From positions 1,358-37,945 of the forward strand of contig CDMY01000578.1 in assembly GCA_001179505.1 (NCBI GenBank): 36,588 nt of DNA, written 5' to 3'. Positions 21,601 to 32,900 of this stretch are shown in pieces. Source of the stretch: Vitrella brassicaformis (Eukaryota; Sar; Vitrellaceae). The first letter of the stretch is position 1; the number at the start of each line of letters is the position of its first letter. The translations under genes and the position numbers were made by a program. Under the pieces are notes generated by a model, which saw only the letters and a list, made by a program, of their open reading frames with translations, was not told the DNA's origin and searched no databases.

Positions 21601-24237
21601 TCCGCGGCCGTTTTCCAGAGTTCTTCATACTTGTCGTCCATGTTTCGGTGGGCAGACCTGTGTGTTTCATGGGTGGGCGGATGTGTGTGGGTGTGGTGTA
21701 GGTCTGCAGTGGCCTAGTGGCTCACCGGACGCCATCGTATATCTTCCAAATGTTCTCGTAGTAGCGGGCGATGTTGTGGTGGTACCACAGCACCTTGGGA
21801 CACACACATACATGGAAAAAGTGAGCGACGCAGAAAGGGGCCCCACCCACCGACTTACAGTACCCCACCTCTTCGTATTCCTTCTTCCTCAGTCGGCAGT
21901 CCGTGTGTCGGTGGATCCTGCTGATCTGCATGGTTGATCTGTCTGTCCGTCTTTATGTCGGTCTGTCTGTCTGTCTGTGGGCTGGCTGTCTCCTGCCTGA
22001 CCTGGTGCTTGATGCGATCGTACTCGCGCTGAGGTGAGTGGGTTCGGGTTGCAAAGACAGACAGATGCACACACAGTACACAGAGGATGTGCGTACTGCA
22101 CTTACTTTGATTCGGTTGAACTCTCTCTTGATGCCTTCGTAGGTGCGCTGCTTGATGCGGTCGCAGATGCGCTGCACACGCAATGTACATGCATTTCTAT
22201 GTGGGGGGTTTGTCTGCGTCTGTCCGTACCTTGAGCTCGTTGTATTTCCCCTTGATTCTCATTTCTATCTGCAGACAGGAATTTGTGCACGTTCCGGCCC
22301 TGCAGCTGCCAGCCTGTGTTGACTTGGCTGTGCTCTCACCCTCCACGGGTATTTGGTGTAGTAGTTCTTGATGGCATCGAACTTCGACTTGATCCTGACA
22401 GACAGACAGACAGACATTTATGCAGACATCCATGTAAGTATGAAGTACCTGTCATATTGCCTCTTGATGTCATCAAGATCCCTCTTCATCTGCACACACA
22501 CACCCACACACACGCACACACATCAAGAGGGATGGGTCGAATGGCATTCGTTTACATCGTCGTATAGCCGTTTGATATGGTCGATCTTGTCCCTGATCTT
22601 GCCGTGGTGTTCCCAAACCTGCGGGTGTGTTCGTGTGTGAGAGTGTGTGTGAGTGAGTGTGATTGTGATTGTTCACGGACGTCGTTGCAGGTGAGCGACT
22701 CCTCTGGGTCATAATACTCGTCGTCCTCTTCCTTTTCGTCTGCCACACAATGGGCAGCCAGGCAGGCAACACAACAGAGCACACATACATGCGGCAATGC
22801 GCGGCTTGTTGTGTTGCTCACCCTTGTCGTCTTCTTTTTCCTTGTCCTCTTCCTAAACCATCGAATCGACATAGTACGCCTGTGCCCTGCCTGCAGTCAT
22901 ACGTGGCATACATACTTTCGGAACAAGGATGATTTCGTCGTCATCATCGCGCTTTTCCTCCTCCTGTTTGCACACACGTCTCGTGTGGACACACTCATGT
23001 ACGCAGAAACCCGCCAAGGTTCGTGCATATGCATGTGTGTATATATGAGAGCGTGCCTCTTTGTCGTCTGGTTGCTCGGGAGGGTTCTCCATCGTTATCC
23101 GCACGATCTTGGTCTTCTTGTACCTACATGCGCATGCGCACAGAGAGAGACACAGCCACGTACATGGAGACACGTGCGTGCGAGTATGGATGGTATGCTG
23201 TTCGTTCGGCTCACTCACTTGACTACTTTGTCGCAATCGTACGGCGGCAGGAAGGTGTACCAATGCTGCACGAAGGTGGGCGCAAACGCTTTTGTGCGTG
23301 GGTAGGTGCGTGTGAGAGTCCCATATAGGCACCGAGTCGGGATAGTATTCGAGTGGCGTGCACTTGGGCTCCACAGCCAGCACACGGATCGTCAGATCCT
23401 TGCCTGTGTGGTTGATTGATTCGTCGACGCACACATACAAGGGCAGCCCTTGATCGGCCATACATGGAGGTCTCTCTCTCTCACTCACCCTTGGCCGCCT
23501 CTCTCCCCTGCTGGGCGACTTCCTTCATGGCTTCCTTTGGCTCAATCTCCTCGTAAAAGTCCGGCTGCATACATGGATGTCTGGGTGTATGCTGAGCCGC
23601 ATGCAAGCGCGTGTGTACCGCCCACCTACCCACCTTGGTCGCTCTGTCTGAGTCCCAGTAGTCCTCCCACTTCTCTTCATACTTGGCATAGCCATCACGG
23701 AACCTCTCAGCTGCACACAGACTCCCCCGAGATGCATGTATGTATGTATGTGTATCCGCCCATTCCGTGTCGAAGGTAATCACCCATTTTGTGGAGAAAG
23801 AATGGGTAGATTTTGAAGTCGCTGTAGCTCACGAACCAGTGGTACGGGAATTGCTGCAGCAGGGAGACGCGTGATCAGGGAGACATCGGTGAATGAGAGG
23901 GGTCATCTGCGCACCTACCTCTTCATTGGTGTTCCTCTTCTCCCAGGGGATGATTTCGAGCATCTTGCCCTTGTACCACTTGTCCACATCTGCAAGCCCC
24001 TCCCCCCCCATCATTACTCAGTGCACTGTGGACTCCGTGCACTCCATGCGTTTGTGCATAAGGTGTATACCCCCGTGCATCATTTTCCACTCGATGGCCT
24101 TGTTGGTCTTCAACCGAATGTCTGTCAGCTTATCTGCACACACAGAGATGGGTACATCGATATACGCAGGCAGCCCGTGCGTATGTGTGTCGTACCTCCC
24201 TGGTAGTACTTCTGCTTCTCCTCGACGTGGTACAACT

Positions 24238-24268
<31 letters not shown>

Positions 24269-26801
24269 TATGCAGCTGATGTAAAAACTCTTTTCCATTC
24301 GGGTGCGTGTGCCTGTGTGCGAAGGAAGGTACATAGAGTTTCTTGTCTTGGTCGTCGTAAGCTGTGAAGTACACGGCTCCGGACTTGACCGCCGCCCACT
24401 GCACGTGCGAGTAGTCTGCCAGCTGCGAAACGATACAGACACACAACAGAGCAGAAACACATATGTGACCCTACGTGTTCTTCGGCTGCCTGCTTGCCTG
24501 GTATATTTTGGCGCCGTCGTACGCGCACAGTTGGTATCCGTCTTTCTCGCCATACTCTACTGACTTGTACTGACGACATACAGACACGTGCGCATATGTA
24601 TGTGTGTATGTGTATGTGTATGTGCACACGAAGTGAGTACTTACTCTCATGTAGAGGAGGTCCCCGAACTTGAAGAGGAACTCGAACGATTGGATGCTGC
24701 CCACCTGTGTGTATGTGTGTGTGTGTGTGTGTGTGTAGAGACAGAGAGACACACACACAAAGGACGTGGCTCTTGTGTCTTGGTGTGCGCATGTGCCTGT
24801 GTGGCTGCTCACTTCTCCGATGAGCCTCTTGTTGCCCTCCTTGTCCAGCGAGATAAGCCAGTCGCTCTCTGACACAGTAGTGCAGCATACCACAGAGGCG
24901 CACTCATACGTCGTACATGCATTCATTCAGCGTACCAGTGTCGCCTTTGCCGGTTTCCCCAAGCCCCAACGAATGCGCCTGGGAGCAGACAGACAGACAG
25001 ACAGACTGGTGAACCTGTGGTGCACTTGTGTGTGTGCATCAAGACGTACATACCTTGATGAGCAGTCTGCCGTCGTACTCGACCGTCTCATCGTACTCGA
25101 GAGCGAGATGGTAGATCTGTACGCAATACACACGAGTGTATATGCTGATGTGTGCGTGTGTGCGCACCGACCGTGTCGCCGCTGATGAAGGTCACGTCGC
25201 TGTCCCCTGCTCAAATCATGTATTTGGACACATAGAGAGAGAGGGAGAGAGTGCACAGCGTCATTACAGGCACATGCGCATGCCGGTACCTTGATATTCG
25301 ATTTCTGTCTCTTCCACCTCCTCCCCGATGTAAAAGAATATCTTGCCAAGATCCTAAACGTGAATACGGGGTGACTGGTGCAAACGAAGGTACTTACTGG
25401 CCGTCCCGCGTGTGGGTGTGTGTGAGTGCCTGCATCGTCTTGTCCTTGGTATTGTACATGCACAGATTGCCGTTAAGGGCACGGAAAAAGAGGACATGCT
25501 GCAGAGGGAGGGAAGGAGGGAGGGAGGGAGACATATACGCATCATGGCATGGAGTCCCGAGTGGTGGTTGGTCGGTGGTCGGTGGTTGGGTACCTCACAT
25601 GCGCCGATGAGTGAGTAGATGTCCACTTCCTTATCCTTGAAGGCCACCCTCTCCCACTCTCTGCACACACACACACACACACACACGCACACACACACAC
25701 ATTGAAATGCATCTGGCTGTGCGCATGTGGGCCGAATTCTCACTCTTTGTCGACGTCGTATCTGTAGAGGGATCTGTGTGCCGTGTATATGGCGACCGAT
25801 TCCTTGTCGTCGTCTCCCTTGGCCACCACCTTCACAAGCTGCGTATGAACGCACACCCCTCCACGCATATATACTCTTACAATTGGAGCAGTCTTTCGTA
25901 TGTACCTTTGTGGGCGTCCATTTGGTGGTTTCGTCGAACGAGGTGCACCCAAGTATCTTGCTCTTGTCGCCATCGTATGCCACCATGCAGATGTCTTCGG
26001 CGTACCACAGCTCAAAGACGAACCATTCTAAGTCGCCTTTGTGCACAATGACGCCTCTCTCCAGGGGTGTGAGGGGCGGATACCGCACATAGTGCCTGGA
26101 GTCGTCTGCATGTTTTCACAAAGAGGCACCCTTCTACGTACAAACACATTTTATACATGTTGTGAGCATACGCACCTCCTCGAGGCACGGGTAGCACAGT
26201 CGGCTTGATGATCGCCTGGTCGCCGTACACAGGCGAAAACAAGAAAGAGACAGCTCCACACGTAAAGCCATCATATGCTTTGCTTGTGGGTGTGCGTACG
26301 GCGTCAGAGATGCCTCCAGCGTAGTCCCCCTCCTTGCCTTCCTTCTGCAGGACCAGCAGGAGGCTCTTGTCGGTGATGGGCTCCCTACCTGAGTCAACCA
26401 CATGTGTTTCCTTGTGGCTTGAGTAAGTACATGCTCACCGAGAACGATCATTTTGTCCTTTATGGGGACGCCTTTGGGGTAGATGTATGAAACCGGGACG
26501 CCCAAACCTGCACATGTGCCGATCGATGAGTATCCGTGTCTGTCTTTCTCGTGGGCTCGTTTGCGTACCTTCCTCCTGCATGTCGACGAGCTTCCGCACC
26601 TGATGCGACTCCGAGTACTCATCTGCACATCGACAACACGTCATCCATTGAACCTTTTGATCCATCCATATGCTTGCCTTCTGTGATCAAGTCCCCTATA
26701 GCCTCCTTCTTCTTGTCCTTCTCATCGCTCGACGCCACAAAGCACAGTGACAGCAGCAGGAGGGTGAATAAGTCACAGACGATGGATGGAAACATCCCCA
26801 T
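13741..26801 (-). CDS. Giant mosaic type I membrane protein, about 93 exons
   Basis: Starts at 26801 (in-frame second ATG at 26795) with a signal peptide (CDLFTLLLLSLCFVASSDEK) and ends at the TGA at 13743-13741 after NTSLPVPPSPSAAKDG. I chained about 93 short exons; splice phase agrees at nearly every junction once GC donors are allowed, giving roughly 2,000 residues. Order: propeller-like strands, acidic Asp/Glu segments, long charged helices with an IKxxxDx period, a Cys pair region, an EF-hand-like loop, more PAN/Apple-like Cys modules, a FAS1 domain, a membrane-proximal module, one TM segment and a Ser/Pro/Gln-rich cytoplasmic tail. PAN and FAS1 modules are known from adhesive extracellular proteins, so a surface or wall role is inferred. 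The least certain joins are around 20370-20570. It could be split in reality, but I found no internal stop, new signal peptide or poly-A context supporting that. Confidence 0.8.
14190..14385 (-). other. TM segment of the giant protein
   Basis: Encoded across an exon junction. Basic stop-transfer-like residues precede it (GRKKSKKTPVIIVAL), then VATFSVLAFAAIVSTAVYFY and YFEKKG. The long hydrophobic run is followed by a tail of about 80 residues (RSFNPLSRWFQSHTPKEP and others) with no catalytic motif, consistent with type I topology. Confidence 0.85.
14900..15425 (-). other. Membrane-proximal module of the giant protein
   Basis: Reads DLDVLQVTIKAFDVNDTD, then IIMTKNFTYQELQELVNNTA, then VVAQTLNVSEENVLIVDINL and GSVNMKF. 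The alternation of a strand, a helix and a strand ending GSVxxxF, just outside the membrane, resembles SEA-like or similar stalk modules of protist surface proteins. There are several NxT/NxS sites. The family assignment is an inference. The exon at 15068-14987 ends in a GC donor (TTCAG|GCAGGC). Confidence 0.4.
15805..16604 (-). other. FAS1 (fasciclin) domain of the giant protein
   Basis: FAS1 hallmarks appear in order once exons are joined: FVDVSKLREYID helix, LFVPTNEA (the conserved TxFAPTNEAF block, carried by a 23-nt exon at 16444-16422), WEDFANAYPHIVPYYQEILH, then SHHFVLSRIDPAKI where FAS1 has YHVLPG, a KHTLQLASG strand, SARIVKANVRVNKDTTVHF and IDRILLP at the end. A C-x-x-C pair (LSCPNCRQ) is inserted in the middle. 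FAS1 domains mediate cell adhesion in many phyla. Confidence 0.75.
16860..18000 (-). other. PAN/Apple-like Cys-rich block of the giant protein
   Basis: Several modules with the PAN spacing of paired Cys, an aromatic-rich centre and a closing Cys: ILQCQSKCQKKASCHYFNLY then ICKLYTL; SCFDDGYEIVDCDDECRLSL; VYKCQALCWEDEKCEHFTYY then WADKECRLFTE. Between them lies a compact eight-Cys stretch (RACECGELYGDCGDTHCCKD). PAN/Apple modules bind carbohydrate or protein in many extracellular proteins, including apicomplexan microneme proteins. Family call by pattern only. Confidence 0.65.
19425..19590 (-). other. EF-hand-like loop in the giant protein
   Basis: SFLHLDIFDRDGKSK joined to LPKIGLAAFRKIFQKILP across an intron: helix, D-x-D-G-x-S-x-L loop, helix. 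The twelfth loop residue is Gly rather than Glu, so calcium binding is doubtful. Confidence 0.4.
19948..20140 (-). other. Upstream PAN/Apple-like module of the giant protein
   Basis: LLNASSVEECQ joins in phase to ALCFKSPTCKYVTYLDKKRR. The VEECQALCxxxxxCKYVTY pattern is the typical first half of a PAN module. The preceding exon supplies EIDCLKNDEAIVWKSVNHT. Confidence 0.55.
21000..23730 (-). other. Long charged helical region of the giant protein
   Basis: About 20 exons rich in Lys, Asp, Glu and Tyr with almost no Cys. The core (about 22000-22640) repeats a seven-residue unit of the form I-K-x-x-Y/F-D-x, e.g. HIKRLYDDMKRDLDDIKRQY, then DRIKSKFDAIKNYY, and DRIKQRTYEGIKREFNRIK. Flanking exons are acidic (EEEKRDDDDEII, EEDKEKEDDK). 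Likely a rod or stalk. Confidence 0.6.
23810..26110 (-). other. Propeller-like strand repeats of the giant protein
   Basis: Successive exons carry short strand pairs around Asp/Lys-rich turns: ICMVAYDGDKSKILG, AIYTAHRSLYRYDVDKE, LFFRALNGNLCMYNTKDK, YQLCAYDGAKIYQ, AVYFTAYDDQDKKLYLYHVE. The repeated hydrophobic-strand, D-x-D/K turn, L-Y pattern resembles a beta-propeller of the type that reads out sugar or protein ligands. I cannot assign a named propeller family. Confidence 0.4.
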
Positions 26802-26912
26802 TGTCCATACGAATGCGATATCGTGAACGTTGCTCTTTCGGGAGGGAAGGGAATCCGCGAGGAGCCCCCGTCTCGACGATCGGACATTGGGGGCCCAAGG
26901 GCACCCTGGGGG
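26802..26912. promoter_or_regulatory. 111-bp divergent promoter region between two surface-protein genes
   Basis: The ATG of the giant gene (26801, minus) and the ATG of the papain-fold gene (26913, plus) face away from each other, 111 bp apart. The stretch is GC-rich, has no TG/CA repeat, and no motif that I can name. Such a short gap makes shared transcription initiation likely; this is an inference. Confidence 0.5.
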
Positions 26913-29900
26913 ATGCTTCGCGTGGCGCTGTTGGTGCTTTCCATATCGCAATTTGCTCATGGCGGGTACCAGCCATGCGCAAAGAACGACCTCCACATGT
27001 TCGAAGCCCGTAAGAACGCACCGCAGATCTCTGCAGGAGCACAACCAGATCTCCCGTGCATTCCACGTGGATGCGTGTATTGGTGTGTGCACAATGATGT
27101 GCAGTTGAGTATGGCTTGGAGCAGCTCAACGCCATCCGGCGGTTCTGTGGGTACCTGTCCGTCACGCCCATCTTTGCGGACCAGTTCCACCTCCTGGACG
27201 CACAGGCCGACAAGACGGACCTCTTCGTGCAGTACAGGTGGGTGACGATGGATGCGCCTACCTACCCAGGACTCATCGCATCGCATCCATGGGATGAGGT
27301 ATTTATTGTGTGGCCATTGCAGGATGCATTTGAGGGATGTGGCAACGTCAATGAAGATCACACTGGAGGTCTCAAGACAGGTGCGCCGCAACCTTGCGCG
27401 GGCTATCGGATGCACATAGAGGCTGCCTGCGCGTGCGTGTGCCACCCATTTTGTTTGTCAGCGTGCGTCTGTCGAGGACGCGACGATATTCACTCTCGAA
27501 AGGTAAGTGGGTGGAGTCCGCTGCTGCAAATGGGTGGAGTCCACCCCAATCACACGCAATGGCTCGTCTGTCTGCAATGGATGGGTGGGGTGGATGTGTG
27601 GTGTGTATGTGTGTGTGTGTGGTGGGTGTGCCAGTGTATCACCCGACGCGTGTCTGGTCCCAAGCCCCGCTGCCGACGCCAAACACATCATACCCATCGA
27701 CCACCCCATCGCCGTACGCATTCAGCCAGCACCCACCTCCATCTGGTTGTTCCTCATGCTGTCTGTGTGTCCGCCTGTCTGTCTGTCTGTCTGTCTGTCT
27801 GTTAGCGTGATGCTATCCGTGTGGCGATGCGGCACATACAGACGGTCAGGCGGGAGCAGTGCGGCGACAAAGCACCTGGTGAGCTCAAATGCGTGGAATG
27901 CGGTGGGGAGGGGGGGAGGAGGAAGGGCCGGCAAGGTTGTTGATCTTGTCATCGCCGTGTCCCTTCCTGCAGACATTCAGCTGATCCGGACGACCAGCGC
28001 CACCATGCAGATTGCACAGGTGTGTCTCTCTGTTGTCGGCCGCACACATGAGTGTGTGCAGACGTGTGTGTGTGGATCGTCTGCAGGGGTACATCGTGCA
28101 AATCGCGGTGGAGTTGCGCGAGAGCCAAAACTCGTTCGACCCCACACTCACCTTCCCAGCCGTCGTCGAAGTAAGCGTACACGCACATTTGTGTGCCTGA
28201 TGTGTGTATGTGCCCGCGTGTGTGTGGTGTGACATACAGGTGTGGTACGTGCCCGACCCCGCCAGCCCCGGGCGGGTGACGACCAAGCCAACAGTGTACA
28301 CAGACAGGCCGCCATGCCTGCTCAAGGTGAACAAACAATGAAGCCCCCATGCCCCATGAAGCCCCATGCAGATGTGCATCGATGTGCGTATGGCCCTTAG
28401 GCGTCGACCTCATTGCGTGTTGCGAAAGACACCACCGCGGCAGCCTTCAATGGTCGCATACGAGCACACATGCACCCATAGAGGCAGGAGTGGACGAGCC
28501 TGTACTTGATGTGTGCAGGTCTGCGGTCCAGTGCGCCCCTCCCCTTCCGCGAGCTGAAGCGGCGTCCTCTCACAGTCAACCCCGACTACCTTCCACTTAT
28601 ATTCGACCCAAGGTGCGCACCTCGCTCCAACACACAGATAGAGACACATCAATCGCACACGCCTTCGTGTGGATACGTGCAGGCTGGATCGGACGGTGTG
28701 TTTCCCTCCCCGTGGCCCTGGGCGCGAGCAGGGGGGCTGCGGCGCTTCATGGGCATTCGCCGCTACCAGCGTCGCTGCGTACAGGTGCATGCATGCAGTA
28801 TCGACCACGGTTGGTGTGGGTGGCGTATGTGTCTTTTCGTTTTTGTTTGGTCAGGGAGTGTCTGTGGCTGCTGCAGCAGGGGGAGGCGCCGATGGGGCCG
28901 CGCTTCTTCGCCGCTCAGGACCTCATCTCGTGCACATACACGGTGCGTGGGGTAGTGAGTCATTCGCTTATGCATTGTCACATCTGTCTGTGTCATGCAC
29001 AGCCCGACGGGTGTGCGGGCGGCCGCCCTCTGGTTGGCCTGCGATACATGGCAGAGGAAAAGGTGACTGACCAGACAAACAGATGAGACGGGCTCTCACA
29101 CGAATGCTGTCTGGGCGTCTGTCTATGTGTGTGCAGGTGCGTCGTGAGTCCTGTGTGTCGTATCTGATGCGCTGCTTCGTCGACACCTCGCCCGAGGCGG
29201 CAGACTCGTGGGCTCAGCAGACCTCGCAGAAGTTCGTGCCGCCTCCAGGCTGCCCTGGCAGCGTGACGAGAGAGGACGTGGAAAGGGACCCGTGCGAGTG
29301 CCTGCCGAGGTCAGTCGGTGCATGAATCGATCCACGGGTGATAGATATGTGTGTGTGTGTGTGTGTGTGCAGGGAGGCCCACTTGACGTCGCCAGTGGAG
29401 TGTGACGCCTTGGAGGGCGACTGCCCGGCGACAGAGATACCCTCCTTCTACCAGTTGAAGGCACGCCAACGCACACTTTCATACCTCCACACGGATCCCT
29501 GCCCTTGATGGTTGTACGTGTATGTGTGTTGATGCAGGGGCTGATATCGTTGGGGCTGCCGCACAGCAACACCACCAAGACCGTCAGAGAGCTGGAGGAC
29601 CAGATCAAGATCGAGCTCTACACATACGGTCCGGTGCTTACGCATCCTTTGCTTTGTGGGGTGTGTATACACACATCCATTGTGGGGTGTGCCGGTTTGA
29701 TCTCTCAGGTCCCCTGTTAGTGGAATTCACGATGTTCTCCGACTTTTTTGAGCCCACCAGCTGGTCAGAGAGCGGCGTGTACGAGCATCAGAACAAACAT
29801 GCACTCAACCTGGGAAGACACGCAGCCGCACTCGTGGGCTGGGGTAGGCACGCATCCCCACATATTTGTGTGGATTGCTGTGCTGCACTATTTGATCAAC

Positions 29901-32900
29901 AGGTCGCGATTCCTCTGGTGTTGACTACTGGCTGCTGCTCAACTCCTGGGGAAGGGCCTGGCACGACCAGGGCTACTTCAAGCTCCCCAGAGGGGCCAAG
30001 GAACACGGTATGTATGTCAGTGTCTGTCTCGGTGTACTTGTACACTTGTCAACGTGTGTGTGTGAAGGCATATTGCTGTGGAGTGCGTATGGCATTGACT
30101 ATCACGAGACGCCGCAAGACAAACAGCCGCCCGCCATATACCACATCAAGGTGCGACGCACATACACGCGCATCCACCAGGTTGAATGTACCTGCTGTCG
30201 ATGCTATGCTGCTGAGGCCTCACACAGACGAGCTACAGTGCCGTGCTGAACGAGCAGAGCACCGTCGCCCCCTCTTTGTCAATTGCTCATCTCAATGTTG
30301 TGGTCAGCTGCAGAAGACCGATCCCCCTCTCCCCCCCTCTCCCCTCTCCCCCCAGCAACACACATGGCACACCCCATGTCATGTACGCCTGTAGGTGCGC
30401 TTCGAGACCTCCGAGCCCGCGTCGGTGGCCGTGCGCCTCAAGACGCCCAAGGGGCAGATAATCGAGAAGACCGACACATCCAACCAAGACAAGAGACACG
30501 CAGTGGCACTCGATATCAAAGGGTAAGGTGGGCACATTTCGCACACGCACACACACCATTGCCACACGTGTGGCTGGATGTGATGTGCATGTGGCATGGG
30601 TCATTAGGGCCGGTCTGGAGGGTCTGTCTGGCGAGCTGACGATCACGGCAACCGACCGTAATGGCAACAAGAACACTTTCGGACCCAAGAAGATAAAAGT
30701 GAAAAGAACAACACACGTCTCTGTCTCCTCTCGATGGATGTCATGTGATCATCGCTTGTGTGTGTGCAGCTTCCCCGGTCGAGCGACTTTGCCTCTCTCA
30801 CGCGGGACCCGCTGGCTGCCCCACTTAGCACCGCAGTGCTGCCACTCCCACTCCCACTCATCGCCATGTACGTGTGTACCCTGTTAGTAAACACATGTGC
30901 TCAGCGAAAATGTGTGTCTGTGACCGACTGGTGGCTGGCAGGGACGCGCGCACCGACGAGCTGAGCCAGAAGCTGACGGATGGGGATGCCAACAAGTGGA
31001 CGTACATGCAGGGGAATAGCGACGGTGAGCGAGTGAGACAGACACACACACAGATGGAGAGGAAAGGATTGTGCTGTGTTGCTGGTCGTGGTTCAGCCCC
31101 CAACAGCCGCTCTCTGACCGTGTCTCTCTCTGCTGGCGACCCCTCCCACCTGGTGGCCATCCCACACATACAGGGGGAATTCAATCTCCAGCTAAACGCC
31201 GGTACTGCACGTGCATCCAGCCAGACAGACAAGGGATCTTCTCTATTGATGTATGTGTATCTCTGGTGGTCATTTCACAGGCATCGCGGCCGGCTCGTCC
31301 ACAAAGGTGTACGTGTACTATCGCGACGTGCTTGAAGGCGCAGATGACGACACCGACGTCAGCCCGCCCGTCGCACTGCACCTGCGCCACACAGAGGGGC
31401 CGCAGGTGATGCATACGAGCACCGATGCCGTGAGCATTGCCACGTCTGTCTGTCTATCTGTGTAATGGATTGATCAGCTCTTCCCGGCCCCGCTGCCCCG
31501 CTCTCTCGACGACTTCACCGGAGTGCTGGTGCTCTCTCGCATCCGCCCCAACGCCACCCTCCCACACAGACCCAAAGGTGCAGGTGTGGTGTCTGTGCCG
31601 GGTCCCCCTCCCCATGCTCCCAATTCGGTTCACGAGCCGCCCGTGCAACACCAGCAGCATGGACAGACCGCTGGCGCAGCAGGCCACGGAGCCCACCAGC
31701 AGCAGCCACACAACGCACAGATACAGCCAAATGTAAGTGAGCGAATCTGCAGGACAGGTATATTCCTCACTCCCTGCGATGGCGTGAATGCAGCTGCCCC
31801 CCGCTGTGCATCACGAGCCGCACCCCGAGCCCGCCCCAGCCGGCCGCGAGCCACATATGAGACCACACCCAGAACCACACCCCGAGCCACAGCCACACGG
31901 CCAGCCACGTTTCGAGCCAGCAGCCGTACGCAAGAGAGACAGAGATGCACCTCACTCAACATGCAGCTGCATGGTGTCTCTCTGTCTCTGTTGCATCAAT
32001 GCAATGCAGCATGAGCCTCACCCCGAGCCCCACCCAGAGAGGCCGCGCATCGAGCCCCACGAGCAGCGGCCCCGAGTGCAGCCCCACGAGCACCAGATGC
32101 ACCATTCGATGGAACACCACCACCCCATGCACACCATGCACCTCGCCGTAGTCATGACAGGGGGAGAGGAAGGAGACCAGCACCAGCACCCACACCTGGC
32201 GGAGGTCTCGGGCGTCGTGGACAAGTATAGGTCGGGGGGAGAGAGGGGAGGGGAGGGCGTGACGGTCCGCCTGGTGCTGCGGGACGGCATCATCGAGGGG
32301 CCTCCAGTGTCCATACCGATCCCTTTGGTGCCTGCTGACGGTGGTGGTGGCGGTGGCGATGGTGAAGGTGGCCGGCGGTATCCGATGTATTTCCCTGTGG
32401 TGCTGTTGGTGGGTCTGATCTCGGTGGGCACTCTGGTGCTGGTGTGGCGGTGGACCGACAAGTTCAAGAAAAACGCGGCGGGCATGCGGCGAGCCGGGGA
32501 GAGAGACCAACGTACGTATACATACAGGAGTGCTCAGGGGGACATCTGCATATGCATGTGGGCCATTTCTCTCTCTCTCCTTCTCTCTGCTTGTGGGTTT
32601 GGTGTGGGTGTCAGGCTGGAATTGGGGTATTTTCTTCTCTCTGTATTCGTCTTTGTTCTTCAATGGCGGCCACAAGCCCATCCAACCCACACACAACGAC
32701 GCCGGTTGGGGCAGTGTCTGTGTGGGTGGATGTCTCGGTGTCTCACCCACCACGGCACAACACATACACACGTGCAATCAATCCTTGACAAAGAACGTGT
32801 GTGTGTGCGTGTGTGTGTGTGTGGTGGGGCTGCTGGTGCAGACGATGGAGACGAGGACGACTTTGACTACGACAAGCTGTCCATCGAGATGAACAAATGG

